NCBI GenBank assembly: GCA_964346275.1
Contig: CAYFUR010000043.1
Location: 1 to 31,544 of the forward strand
Origin: CAYFUR01 sp964346275
GTDB lineage: Bacteria; Sumerlaeota; Sumerlaeia; SLMS01
Length of the DNA: 31,544 nucleotides
Direction of reading: 5' to 3'
This document shows, one piece after another, positions 14,969-22,788 of the stretch (position 1 is its first letter; each line of letters begins with the position of its first letter). Below the pieces are notes generated by a model. The model was not told where the DNA came from. It saw only the letters and a list, made by a program, of their open reading frames with translations, and ran no database searches. A program made the position numbers and the translations under genes.

Positions 14969-17224
14969 TCACTCGCGGGCGGGACGCGGCCGGCGGCGGC
15001 GCTGGCCGCCACGGTCTCCGCGGTCTCCGCGGTCACGCGAACGGGGAGAGCGGTCGCCGCCATCTCCACCACCACTCTCTTCCTCAGCCCCCTCGGGCTT
15101 GTCGAGAAGCGCCTTCCGGCTGAGGCGGATCCGGCCACGGCCTTCGTCGATTTCCAGAACCTTGACGGTCACTTCGTCGCCCACGTTCACCACGTCTTCC
15201 ACGGTCGGCACGCGGCGGTGTTCCAGCTCGCTGATATGAATCATGCCGTCCTTGTTGGGGGTCAGTTGGACGATGGCGCCGTGTTCGGTGGTCTTCACAA
15301 CCGGGCCGGTGATGATTTCGCCTGGTTCGATCTTGCGGATAATGTCGCGGATCATCTTGAGCGCTGCATCGGCGGATGCCTTGTCTTCGGACATGACATA
15401 GCAGGAGCCGTCGTCCTCGATATCGACCTTTGCCCCGGTTTTCTCGACGATGCCCTTGATGACCTTGCCGCTGGGGCCAATCACCGAGGCGATCTGGTCC
15501 TGGGGAACCTGCACAACCGAGATGCGCGGCACGTGGGGTTTCATTTCTTCGCGCGCGGTGCTGATGGATTCGGCCATCTTCGACAGGATGAACTCGCGTG
15601 CCGCCTTGGCCTGGTCGAGCGCACGCGTCATGACTTCACGCGTGATACCCTCGATTTTGATATCCATCTGCAGGGCCGTGACGCCCTCGCTCGTGCCGGC
15701 CACTTTGAAGTCCATATCGCCGACATGGTCCTCGATGCCCTGAATATCCGTCAGGATCGCCAGGCCGCCGGAGTCATCGGTGATCAGGCCCATGGCGATT
15801 CCTGCCACGGGGCGGGGGATGGGCACGCCCGCATCCATGAGCGACATGGACGTGGAACACACGGTGGCCATGGAAGAGGATCCATTGGATTCGAGAATCT
15901 CCACCACCGATCGAATCGTGTAAGGGAAGTCCTCGACATCCGGAATGACCGGTGTGATGGCACGCTCGGCGAGAGCCCCGTGGCCAATCTCGCGGCGGCC
16001 CGGGCCACGAGGCATCCGGCATTCGCCCACCGAGTAAGAGGGGAAGTTGTAGTGCAGGAGAAAGCGCTTCCACGTCACGCCAGTCATGTCGTCGATCATC
16101 TGCTTCTCATCGACACTGCCCAGCGTCGTCACGGAGAGGGCCTGCGTCTCGCCGCGAGTGAAGAGCGAGGAGCCGTGGGCGGACGGCAAGACATCGACTT
16201 CTGTCCAGATCGGGCGCACTTCCGTCGGCTTGCGGCCGTCGGCGCGTATGCCATCTTTGATCACCCGGCGGCGCATCGCCTTCTCGTCGAGAAGATTCAC
16301 GGCCTTGGCAATCTCGCCTTCCCGTTCGGGGAAGCGTTCTTCCAGAGCGGCCTGAATTTCTTCCTCTGCTTTTTTGACGCGTTCGTCGCGGCTCTTCTTC
16401 TGATGGGTCCCCTGGATTTCCTTGATATGGGGAGGAATCAGTTCGGCCACGGCGGAGAGGATTTCTTTGTCCAGCTCCTTGGGCTCGAAATGCATCTTAG
16501 GCTTCCCGGCCGCTTTGCGCAAGTCGTCCAGCCCGGCGACGATCTTTCGGATTTGCTCGTGCCCCGCTTCCAGCGCTTCAGCAACGACGTCTTCCGGAAG
16601 CTCGATGGCACCGCATTCCACCATGTTGATGCCATCGGCGTGGCCGGCGATGATCAGATCAAGTTCGCTTTCATCCCCCTCGTCCCGCGTCGGATTGAGA
16701 ACGAATTTGCCGTCGATACGTCCCACGCGGACGCCGGCAATGGGCTTGAGCATCGGGACATCAGAAACATGCAGCGCGGCGCTGGCGGCGGTCATAGCGA
16801 TCAGTTCCGCGGGATGCTTTTCATCGCTGGAGAGAATCGTGAGGTAAATCTGCACTTCCTGTTTGAATCCCTCGGGAAAGAGAGGGCGGATGGTGCGGTC
16901 GATGAGGCGGGCTCGAAGCGTTTCCGCATCGGAGGGGCGTGCTTCGCGCTTGAAGAAGCCACCGGGAATGCGCCCGCCCGCATAGAACTTCTCGCGATAG
17001 TCCACCATCAGGGGAAAGAAGTCCTTATCGGATTCTTCCTCGGAGCGGACGACTGCCGCGAGGACAACGGTGTCGCCGACACGGGCCAGAACGGCCCCGG
17101 CCGCCTGCTTGGCCACTTTGCCGGTGCGGAGTTCCAGAGTTTTTCCCGAGCCAAAATCCAGCTCGGCGATATGTTCGGTGAAGTTCAGCCCCTCTTGGGA
17201 CTGAATTTTGGCGTTACTGCTCAT
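14969..17224 (-). CDS. pnp: polyribonucleotide nucleotidyltransferase (PNPase)
   Basis: Phosphorolytic 3'-to-5' exoribonuclease, usually a trimer and part of the RNA degradosome. The 751 residues contain both RNase PH-like halves. The first has G-D-T-V-V-L-A-A-V-V and YAGGRIPGGFFKREARPSD. The second has F-T-R-G-E-T-Q-A-L, GRREIGHGALAERA and the catalytic D-I-Q-G-I-E-D-H-V-G-D-M-D-F-K-V. A KH domain (V-I-G-P-S-G-K-V-I-K) and an S1 domain (H-G-A-I-V-Q-L, then D-G-M-I-H-I-S-E-L) follow. The end is an unusual Gly/Asp/Arg-rich tail of about 35 residues with repeated D-R-G and an R-R-R-R-P-R-P finish. AGGAGT lies about ten bases before the ATG. rpsO is 352 bp upstream on the same strand, the common bacterial rpsO-pnp pairing. 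Confidence 0.97.
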   Translation of the reverse strand: MSSNAKIQSQEGLNFTEHIAELDFGSGKTLELRTGKVAKQAAGAVLARVGDTVVLAAVVRSEEESDKDFFPLMVDYREKFYAGGRIPGGFFKREARPSDAETLRARLIDRTIRPLFPEGFKQEVQIYLTILSSDEKHPAELIAMTAASAALHVSDVPMLKPIAGVRVGRIDGKFVLNPTRDEGDESELDLIIAGHADGINMVECGAIELPEDVVAEALEAGHEQIRKIVAGLDDLRKAAGKPKMHFEPKELDKEILSAVAELIPPHIKEIQGTHQKKSRDERVKKAEEEIQAALEERFPEREGEIAKAVNLLDEKAMRRRVIKDGIRADGRKPTEVRPIWTEVDVLPSAHGSSLFTRGETQALSVTTLGSVDEKQMIDDMTGVTWKRFLLHYNFPSYSVGECRMPRGPGRREIGHGALAERAITPVIPDVEDFPYTIRSVVEILESNGSSSMATVCSTSMSLMDAGVPIPRPVAGIAMGLITDDSGGLAILTDIQGIEDHVGDMDFKVAGTSEGVTALQMDIKIEGITREVMTRALDQAKAAREFILSKMAESISTAREEMKPHVPRISVVQVPQDQIASVIGPSGKVIKGIVEKTGAKVDIEDDGSCYVMSEDKASADAALKMIRDIIRKIEPGEIITGPVVKTTEHGAIVQLTPNKDGMIHISELEHRRVPTVEDVVNVGDEVTVKVLEIDEGRGRIRLSRKALLDKPEGAEEESGGGDGGDRSPRSRDRGDRGDRGGQRRRRPRPARE

Positions 17225-17364
17225 GAATAGGGACTCCTGGGTCTTTTGATATGATCCTGCGATCTTGCGTGGTCGTGTTTGAAGCAGCTCCTGGCTGCCA
17301 TTCCGTTTTCCGCCCGGGAGTCTCGGAATTTACATCCGCCATCGGACGCAGGGCTCGGTGGCGC

Positions 17365-17393
17365 ATGCAAATCCCGGCCTCCCGGGTCTGCAT
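17365..17393 (-). promoter_or_regulatory. hairpin in the pnp leader
   Basis: On the minus strand ATGCA/TGCAT and CCCGG/CCGGG arms stack around a GAGG loop with a small internal bulge. It lies about 140 bp before pnp, between the rpsO terminator and the start codon. By analogy with E. coli, where RNase III and PNPase control the pnp leader, it could be a processing site; this is inference. The rest of the 352-bp rpsO-pnp spacer holds only the rpsO terminator and the pnp Shine-Dalgarno site. Confidence 0.3.
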
Positions 17394-17446
17394 CACGATC
17401 CAATCAGGTTACTGTGAATAGAGAATTTCAGACCTCCTTTCGCGCA

Positions 17447-17484
17447 TAAAAATCAGGGCGCAGCGGGGCCGTGCCCGCCGCGCC
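17447..17484 (-). terminator. terminator after rpsO
   Basis: A GC-rich 11-bp stem (17457-17467 with 17474-17484, one mismatch) has a 6-base loop. On the minus strand it is followed by CTGATTTTTAT, with five T in a row. It lies about 90 bp after the rpsO stop. It would end or attenuate transcripts between rpsO and pnp. Confidence 0.65.
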
Positions 17485-17576
17485 GTTTGGTTTCCGCCTG
17501 AAGAACGGCAGCCTGATTGTTTTTCGTCTGATTTTGCGTTTTGTGTTCTCCGCATGCGGCCGCCGTGTCGCCGGGC

Positions 17577-17846
17577 TTATTTACGCAGGCCCAGCCGTTT
17601 GATCAGCGCGCGATAACGCTCGATTTCCTTTTTCTTCAGGTAATCAAGGAGACGCTTGCGCTGGCCAACGAGCATCAGCAGGCCACGCTTTCCGTGGAAG
17701 TCCTGATGATGCTCTTTGAAGTGTTGCGTGAGATTCTCGATGCGCCGCGTCAAAATGGCCACCTGAACCTCGGGGGAACCGGTGTCACTTTCGTGCGTCT
17801 TATACTCTTCGATAACCTGCTTCTTTTCGTCTGCTGTGATCGACAT
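17577..17846 (-). CDS. rpsO: 30S ribosomal protein S15
   Basis: 89 residues, exactly the usual length. Family motifs include H-E-S-D-T-G-S-P-E-V-Q-V-A-I-L-T-R-R-I, L-T-Q-H-F-K-E-H-H-Q-D-F-H, G-L-L-M-L-V-G-Q-R-K-R-L-L-D-Y-L and Y-R-A-L-I-K-R-L-G-L-R. S15 binds the 16S rRNA central domain early in 30S assembly. AGGAG lies eight bases before the ATG. It is followed by a terminator and then pnp. Upstream, nuoF ends 144 bp away on the same strand; I see no terminator in that spacer. Confidence 0.97.
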   Translation of the reverse strand: MSITADEKKQVIEEYKTHESDTGSPEVQVAILTRRIENLTQHFKEHHQDFHGKRGLLMLVGQRKRLLDYLKKKEIERYRALIKRLGLRK

Positions 17847-17990
17847 CCGTTGATCTCCTGATCATTTGAACATGGCCGCCGGACAAAGCCATCCGCTGGA
17901 GACAGGCCAAACGCCTTGTCCGAGGCAGATGGGAGCGTGCGCGGAGGGTGGTTGGATGTCAAGTGCGAGTTCTCGGTCACAACTGCTGGC

Positions 17991-19361
17991 TCAGTGCCAC
18001 TCCGGCTTGTGCTCGAAGCGTTCGTTCACGAACTCGCCGTCCACCATCCAGAACCGCTTGTTTTCGTAGGGGCATTTCTTCTTCGTCACGTGTTCCTCAA
18101 ACTCGTCCCAAAAGAGGTTCAGGGCCGAGCTGACGGGCCAGGCAGCGGCATCGCCGAGGGCGCAGATCGACCGGCCGCAGATCATGCCGGTTCCCGGTCC
18201 CGTGCCGGCGAGCGAACGCAGCATCTCCAGGTCGCCATGATCGGCTTCGCCGCGTTCCACGCGCATGAGGATTTTGTGGAGCCAGGCCGAGCCTTCCCTA
18301 CAGGGGGTGCACTGGCCGCAGGATTCGTGGCGATAAAAGGCGCTCAGGTTGGTGATCGCCCAGACCGGGCAGACCGTTTCGTCGAGCACCATCATCCCTG
18401 CGGAACCGAGGAAGGATCCAGCCTCTTGGATACCCTCCATGGAAACCACGGCGTCGAGATGCTTGGGCAGCAGCCAGGGCACGGAAGACCCGCCGGGAAT
18501 GATGAACTTCAGATCGTGATCATTCCGGATTCCGCCGCACAAATCGTAGATGACCTCGCGCAGCGTGATGGTCATGGGAATTTCGAAAACCCCCGGCTTT
18601 TTCACGTGGCCGGAAACGCAAAGGAGGCGCGGGCCGGTGGAGCGCTCGTGGACATAGCTCTTAAACCAATCGACGCCCTTCTTCAGAATCCAGCCGACAT
18701 TGACGATGGTCTCGACGTTATTGATAATCGTCGGTTTGCCGTATAGCCCCGTCACGGCGGGGAAGGGCGGCTTGAGCTTGGGGTAGCCGCGATACCCTTC
18801 CAGCGAGGTGAGGAGCGCGGTTTCCTCGCCGCAGATATACGCTCCGGCGCCACGATGAACAACAACGTCCACCTTCTTTCCGCTGCCCATGGCGTCGCCG
18901 CCGAGCAGGCCCGCTTCGTAGGCTTCGTCAACCGCCTGCTGGAGGATTTTGGCGGATTTGTAATACTCGCCCCGGATATAGACGAAAGCGAGTTCGCATT
19001 CAATGGCTAGACACGTCGCAATGATGCCTTCGATAAGCGTGTGGGGCCGTTGCTCCATGAGGGGACGGTCCTTGCACGTGCCGGGTTCCGATTCGTCGGC
19101 GTTGACGGTCAGGTACCGGGGAAAAACGTCTTTTGGCAGGAAGCTCCACTTCATGCCGGCAGGGAAACCTGCGCCGCCACGGCCACGCAAGCCGGCGTCT
19201 TTCACCATTTCAACGATCTTTTGCGGCTCCATGCCGATGGCGATTTTCGCCCCTTCATAGCCGCCGTTTTTCCGGTATTCTTCGAGCCATTCCGTGCGAT
19301 CCTCTTCGATATTGGGAAGAAGAACGCGCTCGTATTCTGCGACTGCGGAGGGAATGGGCAT
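17991..19361 (-). CDS. nuoF: NADH-quinone oxidoreductase subunit F
   Basis: The NADH- and FMN-binding subunit of complex I, on the cytoplasmic peripheral arm. The 456 residues carry LRGRGGAGFPAG, N-A-D-E-S-E-P-G-T, the NADH/FMN motif G-A-G-A-Y-I-C-G-E-E-T-A-L-L, and the N3 [4Fe-4S] ligands in E-S-C-G-Q-C-T-P-C-R-E-G plus the later Cys of S-I-C-A-L-G-D. Length and motif order are normal. The ATG at 19361 has AAGAGGT about 11 bases upstream. nuoE ends 47 bp before it. It is the last nuo gene here; nuoG, which normally follows, is replaced by rpsO and pnp, so the rest of complex I must be encoded elsewhere. Confidence 0.96.
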   Translation of the reverse strand: MPIPSAVAEYERVLLPNIEEDRTEWLEEYRKNGGYEGAKIAIGMEPQKIVEMVKDAGLRGRGGAGFPAGMKWSFLPKDVFPRYLTVNADESEPGTCKDRPLMEQRPHTLIEGIIATCLAIECELAFVYIRGEYYKSAKILQQAVDEAYEAGLLGGDAMGSGKKVDVVVHRGAGAYICGEETALLTSLEGYRGYPKLKPPFPAVTGLYGKPTIINNVETIVNVGWILKKGVDWFKSYVHERSTGPRLLCVSGHVKKPGVFEIPMTITLREVIYDLCGGIRNDHDLKFIIPGGSSVPWLLPKHLDAVVSMEGIQEAGSFLGSAGMMVLDETVCPVWAITNLSAFYRHESCGQCTPCREGSAWLHKILMRVERGEADHGDLEMLRSLAGTGPGTGMICGRSICALGDAAAWPVSSALNLFWDEFEEHVTKKKCPYENKRFWMVDGEFVNERFEHKPEWH

Positions 19362-19408
19362 ATCAGCTTAAGACCTCTTGAATGGAGTGGGCTTGCGGCG
19401 TGCGGGAC

Positions 19409-19879
19409 TCACTCGTGCTTCGCCAGTGCCTCGTCAATTTTCCTGGGCGTCAAATCGCCATACAGAGTTTCTCCCACGAGCATCGCCGGCGCTTCCGCGC
19501 AAGCACCGATGCATTCGACTTCTTCGATGGAGAAACGCCCGTCCCGGGAGATGTTCTTGCTTTCCTCGAAATCATATTTCCTGCGTATATAATCGATGGC
19601 CTCGAACGCGCCGCACACCGCACAGGACAAGGTATGGCAGAAGGCGATATGATGGCGGCCCACCGGATGCTGGTGGAACATTGTATAGAAGCTCACCACT
19701 TCGTAAACTTCCGCCGCGGTGACGCCAATGATCTCCGCGACTTCCTTCATGCCGTCCTGCGGCACCCAGCCGACCTTTTCCTGGACCATCCAAAGCACGG
19801 GGAGGATGGCGCTGCGGCGCTGGGGATATTTCGCGCAAACTTTCTCGATTTCGTCTCGACGGTCGTCCAAGTAGCCCAT
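19409..19879 (-). CDS. nuoE: NADH-quinone oxidoreductase subunit E
   Basis: A 156-residue thioredoxin-like [2Fe-2S] subunit of the NADH-input module. The cluster ligands fit the C-x4-C ... C-x3-C pattern: Cys81 and Cys86 in F-C-H-T-L-S-C, Cys123 and Cys127 in E-C-I-G-A-C-A-E-A-P. The N-terminal helical part (Y-P-Q-R-R-S-A-I-L-P-V-L-W, V-Y-E-V-V-S-F-Y-T-M-F) is typical. It pairs with NuoF. nuoD ends 63 bp upstream. Confidence 0.96.
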   Translation of the reverse strand: MGYLDDRRDEIEKVCAKYPQRRSAILPVLWMVQEKVGWVPQDGMKEVAEIIGVTAAEVYEVVSFYTMFHQHPVGRHHIAFCHTLSCAVCGAFEAIDYIRRKYDFEESKNISRDGRFSIEEVECIGACAEAPAMLVGETLYGDLTPRKIDEALAKHE

Positions 19880-19942
19880 TCGGTGTCTTCTACCTTCTCT
19901 CAGTTAAAAGTGGCCCCGGGCGGCTTGCGGGGGATGGCCGGT

Positions 19943-21154
19943 TTATCTGTCTGTCTCGCCAAGAACCGGGTCCAGGGAGGCAATAATCGCCACGGCGTCG
20001 GAAATCGTATGGCCCCGGCACAGATGATCGAGAGCGCCCAGATTAATGAAACTGGGGGCGCGAATGCCAAGGCGGTATGCTTTCGAACCACCGTCACTGA
20101 CCAGATAAAAGCCGAGTTCGCCCTTGGGCGCTTCTATCGAGCTGTAAATCTCGCACTCGGGAACTTTGAATCCGTCCGAAGCGAGGAGGAAGTGATGGAT
20201 GAGATCTTCCATCGACTTTTTCACTTTTTCCTTCGGCGGAAAGATGATCTTGGGATTGTCGATATTGACGGGTTCGCTGCTGCGCTGCTCCAGCTTGTCC
20301 AGGGCCTGGACACAAAGCTTCCAGGATTCCTGCATCTCGCGCATACGCACCAGGTAGCGCGCCATGCAGTCGCCCTTGGTCTCCGTCACGACATCCCAAT
20401 CCAGTTCTTCATAGGCCAGGTAGGGGGAATCCTTGCGAATATCGTAATCAATGCCGCTGGCGCGGAGGGCCGGGCCTGTCAGTCCAAAACTCACAGCGTC
20501 TTCCGCGCTGACCTTGCCGATATCGATGAGGCGATTCAGGAAAATCTCGTTCCCATTGAGCATCAGCTCGTATTCGCGATGGGCTTCCATGAACTGGTCG
20601 AGGAAGTCACGTACCATGCGGCGCCACTCGGGGTAATCGGCGCGAGAGACTCCGCCGACGCGCATATAGCTGACGGTAAACCGGGCGCCGGCAATCCACT
20701 CAAAGATGTCGTAGATTTTCTCACGCTGGGTGAAAGACCACATGAAAATTGTCATGGCGCCAAGCTCGAGCGCGCCGGTTCCCAGCCAGAGCAGGTGGGA
20801 CGAGATCCGCGAGAGTTCGCAGAGCAAGGTGCGGAGGTATTTGCAGCGCGGGGTGATCTCGATCTGAAGGGCTCGCTCAACGGCCTGGCAGAAAGCCGCA
20901 TTATTAGACATCGGCGCCAGGTAGTCCATCCGGTCGGTATAGGGAATGAACTGGTGGAACGTCTTATACTCGGCGTGTTTTTCTTTTGCGCGATGAAGAT
21001 AACCGAGATAGCAGGTCGCTTTTTCGATTATTTCGCCATCCAATTCGAGAACGACACGCAGCACCCCGTGGGTGGAGGGGTGCTGAGGGCCCATGTTAAT
21101 GGTCATGCTCTCGAGGCTTTCGATGGGGAGTTCAACGGTGCGCTTGGCGGCCAT
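19943..21154 (-). CDS. nuoD: NADH-quinone oxidoreductase subunit D
   Basis: The 49-kDa-type subunit that forms the quinone-binding cavity with NuoB. Motifs: MTINMGPQHPSTHGVLR, L-G-Y-L-H-R, Y-L-A-P-M-S-N-N, F-T-V-S-Y-M-R-V-G-G-V, F-G-L-T-G-P, and near the end E-A-P-K-G-E-L-G-F-Y-L-V-S-D-G, then D-P-V-L-G-E-T-D-R. The last motif holds the C-terminal Asp and Arg usual in this family. I chose the ATG at 21154 (403 residues) because AGGA lies about nine bases upstream; a TTG six codons earlier is possible. It is a separate NuoD, not a fused NuoCD. nuoC ends 39 bp upstream. Confidence 0.97.
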   Translation of the reverse strand: MAAKRTVELPIESLESMTINMGPQHPSTHGVLRVVLELDGEIIEKATCYLGYLHRAKEKHAEYKTFHQFIPYTDRMDYLAPMSNNAAFCQAVERALQIEITPRCKYLRTLLCELSRISSHLLWLGTGALELGAMTIFMWSFTQREKIYDIFEWIAGARFTVSYMRVGGVSRADYPEWRRMVRDFLDQFMEAHREYELMLNGNEIFLNRLIDIGKVSAEDAVSFGLTGPALRASGIDYDIRKDSPYLAYEELDWDVVTETKGDCMARYLVRMREMQESWKLCVQALDKLEQRSSEPVNIDNPKIIFPPKEKVKKSMEDLIHHFLLASDGFKVPECEIYSSIEAPKGELGFYLVSDGGSKAYRLGIRAPSFINLGALDHLCRGHTISDAVAIIASLDPVLGETDR

Positions 21155-21193
21155 AGAGTTTTTTCCTGGCAAGTCGTATGAGATCGAAGGGGC

Positions 21194-21575
21194 TTAAATG
21201 TCCGAACGCTGGGTGCGAATGCGCGGGATGAATCCTTTCGGCTCTCCGGCGTGAGGATCTGATTCCCGCTTAAAGTAAAAAGACTTCACTCCGCCGAGGG
21301 GGAAATCCTTGCGCAGCGGATAGCCCTCCCAGTCCTCGGGCATCAGGATGCGGCGCAAGTCGGGNNNNNNNNNNNNNNNNNNNNNNNNNNNNNNNNNNNN
21401 NNNNNNNNNNNNNNNNNNNNNNNNNNNNNNNNNNNNNNNNNNNNNNNNNNNNNNNNNNNNNNNNCATGACGAGTTCGCCGCGTTCGGTCAGCTCAATGGA
21501 ACGAACCTTGTCGCCAAAATACTCGCTGACTTTGTTGCGAAGTAGTTCCTGCAGTTTTTGGAGGTCGACGGCCAA
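21194..21575 (-). CDS. nuoC: NADH-quinone oxidoreductase subunit C, middle lost in a gap
   Basis: Reconstructed from two pieces that lie in different frames on either side of the 100-N run. The N-terminal 37 residues (21465-21575) read L-Q-K-L-Q-E-L-L-R-N-K-V and so on. The start is a TTG with AGGAG seven bases before it, in the gap between nuoB and nuoC. The C-terminal 56 residues (21194-21364) carry the 30-kDa subunit signature: L-R-R-I-L-M-P-E-D-W-E-G-Y-P-L-R-K-D-F-P-L-G-G, ending with I-P-R-I-R-T-Q-R. This part aligns with the conserved end of NuoC. The frame difference is an artefact of the filler length, not a mutation. A complete NuoC usually has 150-210 residues, so the gap probably hides more than 100 bp. 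NuoC contacts NuoD and NuoB in the connecting arm. Confidence 0.88.
21365..21464. other. assembly gap (100 N) inside nuoC
   Basis: Exactly 100 N, of unknown true length. The nuoC frame before and after is only compatible if the real length differs from 100. Confidence 0.98.
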
Positions 21576-21634
21576 TCTTGCACTCCTGTTTGAAGCCGCG
21601 CACAAGGCAGCGGATGATCCATCTGAATGAAAGC

Positions 21635-21656
21635 CGAGGGGGCGAGCGCCCCCTCG
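21635..21656. other. perfect 9-bp hairpin between nuoB and nuoC
   Basis: CGAGGGGGC pairs perfectly with GCCCCCTCG around a GAGC loop, in the 106-bp spacer of an otherwise tightly packed operon. On the minus strand it is followed by GCTTTCATTC, with only three T, so it is a poor terminator. It may be an mRNA-stability, processing or attenuation element that separates nuoAB from nuoC-F. Confidence 0.5.
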
Positions 21657-21681
21657 TCTTGATGGTTACTGGTTTGCGTGC

Positions 21682-22203
21682 TCAGAAAACCGGCGAGCGG
21701 CCGACCTTCTTCTGAACCTGCATAATCCCGTAGATCAATGCCTCGGGACGGGGCGGACATCCTGGCACATAGACGTCCACCGGCACGACCTCGTCGACGC
21801 CCTGAAGCACGGAATACACGTTATACATCCCGCCGCAGGACGAACAAGCGCCCATGGCGATGACCCATTTGGGCTCGGCCATCTGATCGTAAATGCGCCG
21901 CACGACCGGAGCCATTTTCTTGGTCACGGTGCCCGCGACGATCATGAGATCCGCTTGGCGGGGAGAGGGGCGGAAGACCTCGGCTCCGAAGCGGGAAAGG
22001 TCAAAGCGGGGAGCGGCAGCCCCCATCATTTCGATGGCGCAGCAACTCAGCCCCATCATCACCGGCCAGAGAGAATTTCTCCGTGCATATTGAATCGCCT
22101 CGCTGATGGTTTTTGTGAGGGCATGCTCGGGGGCCTGAAGGCCAACGAACTCGGTCGTGCCTTCTTTTGTTCCGGTGATTGCATCGGTATCGGTTACTGC
22201 CAA
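21682..22203 (-). CDS. nuoB: NADH-quinone oxidoreductase subunit B
   Basis: Holds the N2 [4Fe-4S] cluster that hands electrons to quinone. Ligands are Cys54 and Cys55 in G-L-S-C-C-A-I-E-M-M, Cys120 in A-M-G-A-C-S-S-C-G-G, and Cys149 in V-P-G-C-P-P-R-P-E-A-L. The start is a TTG at 22203 preceded by AGGAG at seven bases. It overlaps the end of nuoA by 10 bp, and gives 173 residues, a normal length. An in-frame upstream start would overlap nuoA by a further 60 bp without any support. Confidence 0.95.
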   Translation of the reverse strand: MAVTDTDAITGTKEGTTEFVGLQAPEHALTKTISEAIQYARRNSLWPVMMGLSCCAIEMMGAAAPRFDLSRFGAEVFRPSPRQADLMIVAGTVTKKMAPVVRRIYDQMAEPKWVIAMGACSSCGGMYNVYSVLQGVDEVVPVDVYVPGCPPRPEALIYGIMQVQKKVGRSPVF

Positions 22204-22607
22204 TTGAGTGCTCCTTTTTTCCACTCGTAAACAAGGCCTACGAGAAGAATGGTCAAGTAGCACAGCATGACGATCATGGAGAAACCCACAAAACCGGGAA
22301 CCATGGCATTCTCTGGATTCGTCATCGCCAATGCCCAGACAATTATGTAAACAATTTCCATGTCAAAGAGGAGAAAAAGCAAAGCCACCAGGTAGAAGCG
22401 GACGAAGACCTGGATGCGGGCCGTTCCAATAGCTGGAATTCCGCATTCGTAAGGTTCGAGCTTCGCCTCGTTCGGCTTGCTTTTTCCCAGCAATGGGGAA
22501 ACGACCAGGTTGAAGACATAGAAGCCCACAGCGATAATAAACATTGCCAAAACTGGCAAGTAAGCCTGCTCGAGAGGCGTATAGGCGAGAAGATTCAAGT
22601 GCGGCAT
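22194..22607 (-). CDS. nuoA: NADH-quinone oxidoreductase subunit A
   Basis: A small membrane subunit at the junction of the complex I arms. The 137 residues show three hydrophobic helices (~14-38, ~68-92, ~105-128). The conserved loop Y-E-C-G-I-P-A-I-G-T-A-R and the stretch F-Y-L-V-A-L-L-F-L-L-F-D-M-E-I are present. It is the first gene of the nuoABCDEF run. Its upstream region is shared with the divergent DUF2752 gene. Confidence 0.95.
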   Translation of the reverse strand: MPHLNLLAYTPLEQAYLPVLAMFIIAVGFYVFNLVVSPLLGKSKPNEAKLEPYECGIPAIGTARIQVFVRFYLVALLFLLFDMEIVYIIVWALAMTNPENAMVPGFVGFSMIVMLCYLTILLVGLVYEWKKGALNWQ

Positions 22608-22665
22608 CAGGTTGAGCGGTTCCTTGCGAGCGGGAGTTTTGTGAAAGTTGGCACAAGGCGGCGCC

Positions 22666-22695
22666 AGAAAACTGATCAGACCCCTCGGATGTCAA
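22666..22695 (-). promoter_or_regulatory. possible promoter of the nuo operon
   Basis: On the minus strand a perfect TTGACA (22690-22695) is followed, after 18 bp, by TTTTCT (22666-22671), a weak -10 with three of six matches. It lies about 60 bp before nuoA. The -35 is good and the -10 poor, so this is only a candidate. Confidence 0.3.
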
Positions 22696-22788
22696 TTGCA
22701 AACCCTGGGCAACCTATGGATCATTGTTCTTGCATCCAGGGAACGACCCTTGGCAAATGTGATGGAAGATTCGAGCCAGGGAGGAATT

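Noticed and set aside
14948..17230. 760-codon open frame on the plus strand opposite pnp
   Set aside because: It mirrors pnp codon bias in a GC-rich gene; the product has no recognisable domain and the opposite strand encodes a complete PNPase.
17880..17925. Inverted repeat CGGACAA/TTGTCCG between nuoF and rpsO
   Set aside because: Only 7 bp with a loop of about 29 bases and no T-run; likely chance.
19382..21181. 599-codon open frame on the plus strand opposite nuoE and nuoD
   Set aside because: Antisense shadow of two well-supported complex I genes; no family motif and no ribosome site.
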